A DNA stretch of 64,000 nucleotides from Streptomyces sp. CA-278952. GTDB lineage: Bacteria; Actinomycetota; Actinomycetes; Streptomycetales; Streptomycetaceae. A model generated the notes under the pieces. It was not told where the DNA came from and searched no databases. It was given only the letters and a program-made list of their open reading frames with translations. Numbering within the stretch: the first letter of the stretch is position 1; every line of letters starts with the position of its first letter. Positions 45,009 through 52,633 of this stretch are shown in pieces. The stretch lies in assembly GCF_028747205.1 (NCBI RefSeq), contig NZ_CP112880.1:8147676-8211675 (forward strand), read 5' to 3'. Made by a program: the position numbers and the translations under genes.

Positions 45009-45987
45009 TGTCCTGTGCCATTGAACTTTGAGCATGTGCCATCGAAGTTTGAGTGGCGTGGATCACTGCGTCAGGGGCGTCGTGCGAGGAAGACGAACTC
45101 TCTGCCTGGCCGGTCAGGCGCATCGCGCACGTCGTGCACCACGTAGCCGTGGGCGACCAGATCCGTCTCGACCTCGTCGCGCTCCCGGAAGCGCAGCGTC
45201 GAGTCCGAGGTGAGCACCTGTCCGTCCGTGGCGAAGACGTAGGTCCAGCGGAAGGTCACCAGGGGCCGACTCACGTCGATCAGCTGGACCCAGCTCTCCA
45301 CAGTGCCGGCGCCCGGGATCCGTGTCACGCGGTAGGAGTGCTCGCGGGTCCACTCTTCCCACGCACGTCTGGCCGGATCTCGGGTCTCGAACACCAGGTG
45401 CCCGCCCGGCCGTAGCGCTTCGCAGGCTCCCTGGAGCGTCTTCTGCCAGGTGTCCGGATCAACGATCTCCTGGGCGACATTCGCTGTCATCGTTGCGAGG
45501 TCGACCTGCAGCGGCGGGAGGGCTGTCGCGTCACCGCAGATCCAGCGCACTCGCTCACTGCCCGGTTTGGCCCGGGCGACGTCGACGGATGCCTGGGCGG
45601 GATCGATACCGACGACGTCGACCCCGCGGCCGGCCAGGAGAAGTGCGAACACCCCGGTACCGCAGCCGATGTCCAGCACCCGGCGCGCCCTCAGCTCTCG
45701 CGCTATCCGGAGGTAGGCATCGAGATTGCTGCGGTCGGGGTCGAGTGGGTCGTAGATCCCGGCGAGTCGTGGATGCCCGAAGCAGTCGTCAGCCATGGGG
45801 CCGAACGTATGCAGAGCCGGGCGCGAAGGGCTATCGAGTTTCGCCGGTCCCGGTTGATTGTGCTTCTTGGGCGAAGGCCCCGCCATCGCCCTGGCCACCC
45901 GCACCGTGCACTGATCAAACTTCGATGGCACGAACCTGCAGATGATCAAGGTTCGATGGCAAAGATCAAACTTCAATGGCACAGGAC
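45009..45987. mobile_element. 979-bp TG...CA inverted-repeat cassette carrying a methyltransferase
   Basis: The left end TGTCCTGTGCCATTGAACTT (45009 on) and right end (reverse complement TGTCCTGTGCCATTGAAGTT, ending 45987) form about 22 bp of repeat with two mismatches. Both ends carry extra sub-terminal copies of the TGCCAT-Y-GAA motif, a pattern typical of IS21-like ends. No transposase lies inside, only a methyltransferase gene. No target duplication was found. It resembles a mobile insertion cassette moved by a transposase in trans. Confidence 0.7.
45071..45796 (-). CDS. Class I SAM-dependent methyltransferase
   Basis: 241 residues from ATG 45796. LRARRVLDIGCGTGVFALLL is motif I, GVDVVGIDPAQASVDVARAK motif II, RVRWICGDATALPPLQVDLA motif III and ALRPGGHLVFETRDPARRAW the post-motif strand. 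The start MADDCFGHPRLAGIYDPLDP and ending VVHDVRDAPDRPGREFVFLA match small-molecule methyltransferases common in Streptomyces. The substrate is unknown. It is the only gene inside the inverted-repeat cassette. Confidence 0.9.
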   Translation of the reverse strand: MADDCFGHPRLAGIYDPLDPDRSNLDAYLRIARELRARRVLDIGCGTGVFALLLAGRGVDVVGIDPAQASVDVARAKPGSERVRWICGDATALPPLQVDLATMTANVAQEIVDPDTWQKTLQGACEALRPGGHLVFETRDPARRAWEEWTREHSYRVTRIPGAGTVESWVQLIDVSRPLVTFRWTYVFATDGQVLTSDSTLRFRERDEVETDLVAHGYVVHDVRDAPDRPGREFVFLARRP

Positions 45988-46037
45988 AATCGCCTGGGCA
46001 CCGGCCGGGGCCGGTGAGCCCGGAGTGGCATCAGAAT

Positions 46038-46052
46038 TCGAACACATGTTCT
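46038..46052. promoter_or_regulatory. LexA/SOS-box-like site
   Basis: TCGAACACATGTTCT resembles the actinobacterial SOS box (TCGAAC-N4-GTTCGA), with one deviation in the right arm. It ends 10 bases before the ATG at 46062, a typical repressor position. Confidence 0.5.
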
Positions 46053-46061
46053 GATGAGGGG

Positions 46062-46301
46062 ATGGATCGCTTTCCCTTCCCCGACGACCTGATGCGCGCC
46101 CAGCAGGAGTGGCACGGCACCTACCGCGCGCTCGCCGTGCCGCGTCCGCGCCGTGCTACCGAGCTGCGCCGCCGTCTGCTCATGCTGTCGACCCGGATCG
46201 AGTGGCATCCGTTCTGGTCCACTCCGGCCGGCTGGACGCCCGCGGCCCGGGTGGAGCTCCGGCGGCTCACCGGCGGGGACCGGCGTACGGACGCGGCGTG
46301 A
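46062..46301 (+). CDS. Small hypothetical protein, possibly SOS-controlled
   Basis: 79 residues. MDRFPFPDDLMRAQQEWHGT and RATELRRRLLMLSTRIEWHP with FWSTPAGWTPAARVELRRL. GAGGGG lies immediately before the ATG. The family recurs on Streptomyces mobile elements and has no known role. The SOS-box-like site upstream suggests induction on DNA damage. 29 bases separate it from the DUF6233 gene. Confidence 0.65.
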   Translation: MDRFPFPDDLMRAQQEWHGTYRALAVPRPRRATELRRRLLMLSTRIEWHPFWSTPAGWTPAARVELRRLTGGDRRTDAA

Positions 46302-46330
46302 GCCGGCTGCCTGCAAGGGGCTGATCGGTC

Positions 46331-46825
46331 ATGGGTGATCTGCCGCCTGACCTGGAGCGGCTCCGGACGCTGGAAACGTGGCTGGTCCTCTCCCTGAAGC
46401 GGGTCCGGGAGCAGATCGCGGCTGTCGAGCGGCTGGCACAGTCCCAGCGCGCACCGCAGCCCTCCATGGGCGATCTGCCGCCTGACGTGGTTCGGCTGCG
46501 GACGCTGGAAACGTGGCTGGCTCTCTCTCTGGACCGGGTGCGTGAGCAGATCGCGGCTGTCGAGCGGCCGGTACAACCTCAGCGCGCACGGTGGCCGTCG
46601 GCCGCCGCCCGGTCCGCCGTGCCGCCCCGCGCGCCGACGCCTGACTGGGGCATCTCTTCTGCCGGTATCGGGAGGTCTGTCGCTGAGGTCCACCGGGGCG
46701 ACTGCTTCACCGGGGGCAACCGGATGATGCTGCCGATCAGTGCGGAGCGTGCCCGTGCGGAGCTGGCCGGCGGTGTCCAGGCCTGCGGGGTGTGCCGCCC
46801 GGACAACGTGCTCAACCGGCTGTGA
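46331..46825 (+). CDS. DUF6233 protein with duplicated N-terminus
   Basis: 164 residues. The first 45 residues (MGDLPPDLERLRTLETWLVL...) are repeated almost exactly at 46-90 (MGDLPPDVVRLRTLETWLAL...), a 135-bp tandem duplication. DUF6233 normally has one such helix. The C-terminal signature is present: VAEVHRGDCFTGGNRMMLPI and AGGVQACGVCRPDNVLNRL with CxxC. The function of the family is unknown. Confidence 0.85.
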   Translation: MGDLPPDLERLRTLETWLVLSLKRVREQIAAVERLAQSQRAPQPSMGDLPPDVVRLRTLETWLALSLDRVREQIAAVERPVQPQRARWPSAAARSAVPPRAPTPDWGISSAGIGRSVAEVHRGDCFTGGNRMMLPISAERARAELAGGVQACGVCRPDNVLNRL

Positions 46826-46847
46826 CCGCCTGGCGGGCTGGATAGGG

Positions 46848-46945
46848 TCAGGGGTAGTCCGTGCCGTATGGGTGTGCGGGTCAGGGCGGGTCTTTCGGAG
46901 TACGGCCCGAACCGACGGTGCCGGTGGCGGAAGCCACCGGCACCG
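46848..46945. repeat. Intergenic repeat with bidirectional terminator
   Basis: A segment containing GTGCCGTATGGGTGTGCGGG recurs at 56345-56460. It ends in a perfect 13-bp hairpin (CGGTGCCGGTGGC, loop GGAA, 46916-46945) between the converging DUF6233 and helicase genes, so it should terminate both. Confidence 0.75.
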
Positions 46946-46966
46946 GACCCCGCCCCTGCGGGTGGG

Positions 46967-49669
46967 TCAGGTCGCTGTCGCCCAGTCGATGCCGAGCGTG
47001 GCGAGCTGCTCGCGCTGCTCGGTGCTCAGCTTGTCCCGCCGGGTGCGGGTGTTGCTGATCCAGGTGCCCAGCCGGACCGCTCCGTGGGGTGTCTCCTCGA
47101 TGTGGGTCCTCGGTACGACGACCCGCCCTTCCCGCGCCGTGTACTGGGTGAGCGCGACGATGCCTCGCTCGAACGCCCCGGCCCCCCTCTCTTTCCCGGC
47201 CGGGGTGGCCCGGGGGGTGAGGCCGAGTGCTTCCAGGCGCTCGGACTGTTCGGGCAGCAGGGTGTTCCAGATGGAGGGGTCGGTCTGCTTGGCGATCCAG
47301 GTGCCGACGTCGATGCCGTTCACGGTGACGCCGGGCAGGACATCGGCCGGGCCCTGTTCCTCGCCGAGGAGGATGCGGGCGGCGGCGTAGTGGCGCTGCC
47401 ATTCGACGGGCCACTGCGGGTTCCAGTCCGGGTCGATCGCTTCCAGTGCCCGGCGTCGTTCGTCGGCCCGTACCGGGTCGCTGCCGAGTCCGCCCGGCTT
47501 GCGGAGATTGGCGACCCACTGGCCCACCGCGACCCCGTCCATCACCGCGCTCCTCGGGCAGGCCAGAGTGGAGTGGACGGCGTAGTAGGCGCGGGCCGCA
47601 CCGAGGTTCTTCCAGAACGCCGCGTCGCCGACCGACCAGACCATGCCCACCTCGTTCAGCAGGTCGGTGCGCCACGCCTTGAGGGTCCCGGCGCGGAACG
47701 CGCGGCGCTGCTCGGTGACCCAGCTGCCCAGCCCGTACGTGCCGCCGTCGTCGCCCAGCTCGACGGTGGTCTCGCTGGGGACCTGCGCGTGCCCGTGCTC
47801 GTCGACGAAGGCGCGCAGGGCGCTGTACCCGGTGAGCCAGACCTCGGAGTCGGGCCGCAGGACGCGGGTTCGGAGGAACAGGGCAATGGACTGCGGGTCG
47901 CGGGGGAGGGAGAACCGCAGCAGCGGCGTGCTGGTGCCCGCGATGCCCGGGGCCGCGCCGGTCTCCTCGCCGCCCTCGCCCTCGTCGTCCTGGTGCTCGT
48001 CGGTGTCGGCGTCGTCCTGGTCGTCGTCGCCGGGGCCGGCGGCCACGCTTTCGTCGGGGACGTCCTCCTGGCCCTCGCCCTGGTCGCCGTTCTCGTCGGC
48101 CGTGGCTTCCTGCGGGTCGAGGGCGAGGACGGAGGTGATCTGTCCGCGTGCGGTGGTGGTGGGCAGCGCCATGCGCTCGATGACCCGGTCATCGTGTGCA
48201 CGCAGGCCCTGGAGGATCGCGACAAGCCCGGTATAGCTGGGGGAGGCCATCATGTCGCCGGGGTCCTCCCCGGGCTGAAGGAAGACCGGGACGATGATCC
48301 TGCTGACCTTGCCGTCGCCGGGCTCTTGGCGCAGCGCCCGCCCGATGATCTGCACGACCTCGACCGGGCTGCTGCGGGTGTCGGCGAAGACGACCGCCTG
48401 CACTCCCCGCTTGCCCCTGATGTCGACGCCTTCCCCGAGGACCCGGCAACTGGCCAGGAACGACAGCTCGCAGACCCATCCATCCGCGTCGAGGCCGTCC
48501 GCGTACCGGGCGAGGACGTCGCGCCGGTGGGTGGCGGGGTGTTCGCCGGACAGCCAGTCCGCGCCGACCCGGCCCGGGTAGGCGGCGGGGTCGGCGTGGT
48601 GGAGGCGGGCGGCGGTCTCCGGCATCGCACGGGCGAAGCTCATCGCGTCCAGGGTGCGGGAGTGGAACGTCATGTAGGAGCGGACGCCGGTCTCGTCGGC
48701 GTGCTTGAGGAGCGCGGCCTGTAGGGCGGCGAGCCGCCGGCCGCGCCGTTCCTCCAGTGACGCGTCGTCGGCGAGGGGTGAGGGGTCGCGGATCTCCAGG
48801 ACGTCGATCTCGAACCGGGCGAGGACGCCGCGCTCCACACTCTCCATGAGGCCGGTCTCGTGGAGGACCGGCCCGTACAGCTCGGTGTCGTCCATCGAGG
48901 CGACGAGCCGTCCGCCCAGCGCCTCACCGCCGTTCTGCGGGACGGTCCCGGCCGGGGCGGACATCTCCGGGTCGGCGTCGACGTCCTCCTTCTCCGCGAC
49001 GTCCGCCGCAGCGGGTCCCGCTTCCCACAGGCGCGGGGTCGCCGTCATGTACAGGCGCCGCATCGCCGGGATGCGGGTCTGGTCGTGCACGCACGCCCAG
49101 GCCTTCGCGGCGCTGCCGGACGAGCGATGGGCCTCGTCCACGACCAATAGGTCGAAGGGCGCCATTTTCTGCCCGTAGGAGCCGCGCAGCGCCTGTTCCA
49201 GGACGCCGGGGGCGGCGGTGTCCGGGGCGTCGTCGTTCTGGTCGTCGGCCAGGCCCTGCGGGGCGAGGGAGGCGTACGTCGCGAACACCAGCACCGGCCC
49301 GTCGCTTGCCCACAGGGCGAGTTGGGTCGGGTTGGTCGTGCACCGCACCCCGAGGGCTTCCAGCAGCGGGTCCGCCCCGAGGGAGCACACCGCGACCGCC
49401 GGGCCGGTGTGCCCGGCCCGGCGCCATGCCTCGATCGTCTGCGTCAGCAGATCCAGGGTCGGGACCAGGACGCCGATCACTCCGTTCGGGCACAGCTTGA
49501 GCGCGGCCATCGCCGCGGTGACGGTCTTGCCGGTGCCGGTGGCCATGTGGACCTGGCCGCGCAGCCCGCCCACGGGCAGCGTCCTGTCGGCCGGGAGGGA
49601 CAGGCCGCGCACGATCGCGTCAACCGCCTCAACCTGATGCGGCCGCAGCGTGATCCCCTGCATGCTCAT
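46967..49669 (-). CDS. Superfamily 2 DEAD/DEAH helicase with helicase-associated repeats
   Basis: 900 residues from ATG 49669. HMATGTGKTVTAAMAALKLC (Walker A, about 45), FDLLVVDEAHRSSGSAAKAW (DEAH, about 178), RRLYMTATPRLWEAGP (motif III) and VVQIIGRALRQEPGDGKVSR (motif VI). A long acidic linker rich in Asp, Glu and Gln lies around residues 535-600. Three helicase-associated domains follow, seen as GLGSWVTEQRRAFRAGTLKA, GIDVGTWIAKQTDPSI and RLGTWISNTRTRRDKLSTEQ. Such helicases occur on Streptomyces linear plasmids and ICEs and are thought to assist replication or transfer. Its start overlaps the upstream stop (ATGA). Confidence 0.92.
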   Translation of the reverse strand: MSMQGITLRPHQVEAVDAIVRGLSLPADRTLPVGGLRGQVHMATGTGKTVTAAMAALKLCPNGVIGVLVPTLDLLTQTIEAWRRAGHTGPAVAVCSLGADPLLEALGVRCTTNPTQLALWASDGPVLVFATYASLAPQGLADDQNDDAPDTAAPGVLEQALRGSYGQKMAPFDLLVVDEAHRSSGSAAKAWACVHDQTRIPAMRRLYMTATPRLWEAGPAAADVAEKEDVDADPEMSAPAGTVPQNGGEALGGRLVASMDDTELYGPVLHETGLMESVERGVLARFEIDVLEIRDPSPLADDASLEERRGRRLAALQAALLKHADETGVRSYMTFHSRTLDAMSFARAMPETAARLHHADPAAYPGRVGADWLSGEHPATHRRDVLARYADGLDADGWVCELSFLASCRVLGEGVDIRGKRGVQAVVFADTRSSPVEVVQIIGRALRQEPGDGKVSRIIVPVFLQPGEDPGDMMASPSYTGLVAILQGLRAHDDRVIERMALPTTTARGQITSVLALDPQEATADENGDQGEGQEDVPDESVAAGPGDDDQDDADTDEHQDDEGEGGEETGAAPGIAGTSTPLLRFSLPRDPQSIALFLRTRVLRPDSEVWLTGYSALRAFVDEHGHAQVPSETTVELGDDGGTYGLGSWVTEQRRAFRAGTLKAWRTDLLNEVGMVWSVGDAAFWKNLGAARAYYAVHSTLACPRSAVMDGVAVGQWVANLRKPGGLGSDPVRADERRRALEAIDPDWNPQWPVEWQRHYAAARILLGEEQGPADVLPGVTVNGIDVGTWIAKQTDPSIWNTLLPEQSERLEALGLTPRATPAGKERGAGAFERGIVALTQYTAREGRVVVPRTHIEETPHGAVRLGTWISNTRTRRDKLSTEQREQLATLGIDWATAT

Positions 49670-50226
49670 CGCTCCTCACTCAGCCCGGCGGTCCGGCCCG
49701 GGGTGAACGGGGCGACGGACACCACCCCGTCATCATCGACGCTCACCCGCTCGACGAGCTGGACCAGTACCTCGTTCGGGGTCAGCCCGGCCCGCGCCGC
49801 CACCGCACGGACCCGCCGCCCGGCAGCCGCGCCCAGCCACACCTCGGCACACAGCTCGTCCCGCTTCTCCCGCTGCTGCTCCGTCCACGCGGCATGGGTC
49901 CGCAGCGCCGTGGTGCGCCGCTCCTCCCGCTCCCGCGCCCAGGCGCTGCCCTTCTCGTCCAGGTCGCCGTCGTAGACGCCGGCACCGGATGCGGCGAGGT
50001 GGGCGGCGACCCGCTGCCATTCGGTGAGCAGGGCCGCCCACCGGTCGGCCAGCTCCTGCGGATCCGCCGCGAACTCCCGGACCGCCACCGGGGAGCGCAG
50101 CTCCTGGCGGGTCTCGCGCACCCGCACCACGGCCGTGTCCACGGCCTGGTCCACCTGCGCCCCGGTCATGCCCGCCGCCTGACGGCGCACCTGATCACGT
50201 GCCACGTCCTCCGGAGTCCAGATCAT
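49666..50226 (-). CDS. Hypothetical protein coupled to the helicase
   Basis: 186 residues from ATG 50226, ending in an ATGA overlap with the helicase start. MIWTPEDVARDQVRRQAAGM, VVRVRETRQELRSPVAVREF, RTHAAWTEQQREKRDELCAE and VRAVAARAGLTPNEVLVQLV, the last resembling a helix-turn-helix. Mostly helical and charged. It is divergent from the Tap-like gene. A regulatory or helicase-loading role is plausible but unproven. Confidence 0.7.
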   Translation of the reverse strand: MIWTPEDVARDQVRRQAAGMTGAQVDQAVDTAVVRVRETRQELRSPVAVREFAADPQELADRWAALLTEWQRVAAHLAASGAGVYDGDLDEKGSAWAREREERRTTALRTHAAWTEQQREKRDELCAEVWLGAAAGRRVRAVAARAGLTPNEVLVQLVERVSVDDDGVVSVAPFTPGRTAGLSEER

Positions 50227-50292
50227 CGTGCTCCTCACCCTGCCATCGCCAACACACGTACAACTGCTGCGCAATCTAGCACTAATAGTTGT

Positions 50293-50309
50293 GTAAGTGC
50301 GGTACAGTT
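50293..50309 (+). promoter_or_regulatory. Shared promoter motif of the plasmid-function genes, leaderless Tap
   Basis: GTAAGTG, 2 bases, GTACAGTT, ending 5 bases before ATG 50315. A -10-like TACAGT at this distance implies a leaderless mRNA. The same motif precedes 55938, 60355 and 62178. Confidence 0.55.
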
Positions 50310-50314
50310 CTCGT

Positions 50315-51931
50315 ATGAGTGAAGGAACCAGCGTGGAAGCGCTGCTCGAAGAGGCCCGGCTGAACGCCGCGATCCCCCCGCCGGAGGAGCGCCTGCGGCT
50401 CCGCGAGGCAGCCGGCCTCTCCCGCGCCCAGGTCGCCGCGGCGGTCGGGGTCCAGCGCGGCACCGTCGCGAACTGGGAGACCGGAGCCTCCAGCCCCGTC
50501 CCGCCCGCCCGCCTGCCCTACCTGCGCCTGCTGAAGGGCCTCGCCGAAATCCACCCCACCCCCACCCCGTCGTCCCCGGACCCGGTCGCCGCGCTGTTCA
50601 CCGAGGAGCCCGCCCCGGCCTCGATGGCCTCTGCCCCGGTGCCTGCGGCGTTCACCGGCCTGGAAACCCTGCGAGGCCCGGACGGCCGCGCGATCGAGGG
50701 CGACCCGGGCCCCTGTGTCCGGTGCGGTGTCGAGACGACCTACCAGTCCACCGACGGCCGCCCGCTCCACTCCGGCGCCCTGTGCCAGCCCACCACCACC
50801 GCCCCGGCCCCGGCCGTCACCACCACCGCCCCGGCCCCGGCCCCGACCGCCACCGCGCCCGCACCGGCCGCACCCGCACCGGCTCCGGTCTCGCCGGTCC
50901 CGGCCCCGGTGCCGACCCGCCCGCAGCGCCGGTCGAAGTCCGCCGAGCGCGCCGAGGCGGATCTGATGGCGCTGATCCGGGGTGCGGTCGAGCAGGAGGC
51001 GGAGCGCGCCGGCGGGGACGAGGACGCCGCGCTCAAGGCGCTGATCAACAGGGCGATCCCGGACGTCATGCACCTCTTCAACGAGACCCGGGCCACGGCC
51101 CGTTACGAGTACACCGCCTATCCGGCGCTGCCGGACATCCTGCACAAGCCGTCGAAGAAGGAGCCGGATCAGATCTGGGAGGCCCGGCCCGCCTACAACA
51201 ACCCCGCCTACTCCCTCCGCGCCCCCCACGCGGACCTGCGGGTGACCGCCCTGGACGTCAACGCCGCCTACCTGTCCGCGCTGAAGGTGTGGCTCCCGAT
51301 CGGGAAGCTGGAGCACACCACCGGCACGGACGGCGTCGGCCCGAAGCGCTCCGGCGTCCACCTGATCACCCCCGCCGAGTGGACCCACCCCCACCTGCCC
51401 AACCCGCTCGGGGACCGCGACGAACCCGGCGCCCTCTGGATCACCGACGCCACCCTGCGCCTCCTGCTGCGCCTGTCCGGCCCGAAGTGGGGCCTGACCG
51501 GAGCCCCGACCGTCCACGAGTCCTGGACGTCCGGCGCGACCGAGAACTTCCTCGACGCCCTGCGCAAGCTCCTGACGTCCGCCCGTTCGGAGGCGATCAC
51601 CGCCGGAGACACGCTGATGATCGAGTACGTCAAAGCGATGTACAGCAAGTTCGTCAGCACCATGGGGGAGTCGATCCACAACCGCGAGATGGTCCGCCCC
51701 GACTGGATGCACAACATCCACAGCCAGGCGTACGCCCTGCACTGCGGCCGCGCCTACAAGGCCCACCAGGCCGGACTGGACGTCGTCGCGCTCAAGCACA
51801 CCGACGAACTCCACGTGATCGGGGACTGGCGGCAGGTGTTCACCGAGGGCCGGGGCGTGGCCGAACTGAAGATCAAGACCGGTGACGGCAAGGCTTCCGG
51901 TGAGTACCTGGTCGGGAAGGTGGGCGGCTGA
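50315..51931 (+). CDS. Tap-like telomere-associated protein
   Basis: 538 residues from ATG 50315. N-terminal HTH: PPEERLRLREAAGLSRAQVA, AVGVQRGTVANWETGASSPV. A linker follows that is extremely rich in Pro, Ala and Thr. The C-terminal domain has VTALDVNAAYLSALKVWLPI, then GKLEHTTGTDGV, WTHPHLPNPLGDRDEPGALW and ALKHTDELHVIGDWRQVFTE. This matches the layout of Streptomyces Tap: HTH plus a domain reminiscent of DNA polymerase or DnaQ, containing the D-N-A-Y signature. Tap binds telomeric 3' overhangs and recruits Tpg. Sequence identity is not measured, so this is a divergent member. Confidence 0.7.
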   Translation: MSEGTSVEALLEEARLNAAIPPPEERLRLREAAGLSRAQVAAAVGVQRGTVANWETGASSPVPPARLPYLRLLKGLAEIHPTPTPSSPDPVAALFTEEPAPASMASAPVPAAFTGLETLRGPDGRAIEGDPGPCVRCGVETTYQSTDGRPLHSGALCQPTTTAPAPAVTTTAPAPAPTATAPAPAAPAPAPVSPVPAPVPTRPQRRSKSAERAEADLMALIRGAVEQEAERAGGDEDAALKALINRAIPDVMHLFNETRATARYEYTAYPALPDILHKPSKKEPDQIWEARPAYNNPAYSLRAPHADLRVTALDVNAAYLSALKVWLPIGKLEHTTGTDGVGPKRSGVHLITPAEWTHPHLPNPLGDRDEPGALWITDATLRLLLRLSGPKWGLTGAPTVHESWTSGATENFLDALRKLLTSARSEAITAGDTLMIEYVKAMYSKFVSTMGESIHNREMVRPDWMHNIHSQAYALHCGRAYKAHQAGLDVVALKHTDELHVIGDWRQVFTEGRGVAELKIKTGDGKASGEYLVGKVGG

Positions 51932-52506
51932 TGGCCGGACGCTGGAAGGACTTCGGCAAGTACGGCGCGGACGGCGCGCCCGGGGCCGAAGCCCTCGGCA
52001 TCGCCATGGAGGGGATGGTGCGCGGTGTCGCCTCACCGGTCGACAGCGACCGCGGCCTCGCCGCCCGCCTGAACTACCTCACCAAGTCCGACGCCGGATA
52101 CGAGGCGATGGACCGCGCCGGCGTCCACGTCTCCCCGCGCACCCTGATGGCGTGGCTCGCCGAGGAGCGCACCCCGAACAAAGCGAACCTCGCCCGCCTG
52201 GACGCGGCGTACTGGGACTTGCGCCGCCGCAACGTCGCCACCGACCTCAAGCACCGGCTCAACAACGGGGGCCGGGGGACCCGGGTGGAGATCAACCCGG
52301 TCAACCAGACCGGGGTGGACGACAGGTACCGGCGGGACCTGGCCCCCCGCAGCATCAACGTCCGGGGGGTCTGGGACCGTGCCGTGGACGCGTGGATGGA
52401 CGACGACCTGGACGAGCTGGACGCGGTCTGGGATGAGGTCCTGGACCTGATCGGCTCGGACTACGACGGGTACAGCTACGTGTCCTCGATCGGCTGGGCC
52501 GCCTGA
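51931..52506 (+). CDS. Tpg-like terminal protein candidate
   Basis: 191 residues, TGATG overlap with the Tap-like gene. MAGRWKDFGKYGADGAPGAE, LAARLNYLTKSDAGYEAMDR, a helix-turn-helix with VSPRTLMAWLAEERTPNKAN and ARLDAAYWDLRRRNVATDLK, then NNGGRGTRVEINPVNQTGVD. The C-terminus is acidic and ends SDYDGYSYVSSIGWAA. The length (Tpg about 185 aa), HTH placement and operon order equal tap-tpg of Streptomyces linear replicons, but the sequence is far from canonical Tpg. A Tpg covalently caps telomere 5' ends. That role is inferred. Confidence 0.6.
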   Translation: MAGRWKDFGKYGADGAPGAEALGIAMEGMVRGVASPVDSDRGLAARLNYLTKSDAGYEAMDRAGVHVSPRTLMAWLAEERTPNKANLARLDAAYWDLRRRNVATDLKHRLNNGGRGTRVEINPVNQTGVDDRYRRDLAPRSINVRGVWDRAVDAWMDDDLDELDAVWDEVLDLIGSDYDGYSYVSSIGWAA

Positions 52507-52548
52507 CCGGGCCGGCGGGGCGAACTGAATCGGCTCTCGAATGATTTT

Positions 52549-52621
52549 TTGCAGAGTTAGTTACGCCTAGCCGGGGCGGTCTTGCAGAGTTAGTTACACC
52601 CAGGCGTAACTAACTCTGCAA
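52549..52621. promoter_or_regulatory. AbiE operator: two inverted and one direct repeat
   Basis: TTGCAGAGTTAGTTACGCCT at 52549-52568 is the exact reverse complement of 52602-52621. A 16-base direct copy lies at 52582-52597. These precede the abiEi-like start by about 13 bases. AbiEi antitoxins bind such repeats and repress the operon. Confidence 0.8.
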
Positions 52622-52633
52622 GATTCTAGAATC

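Noticed and set aside
46868..48724. Long plus-strand frame of about 618 codons over the helicase
   Set aside because: No domain content. The minus strand encodes all SF2 helicase motifs and helicase-associated repeats.
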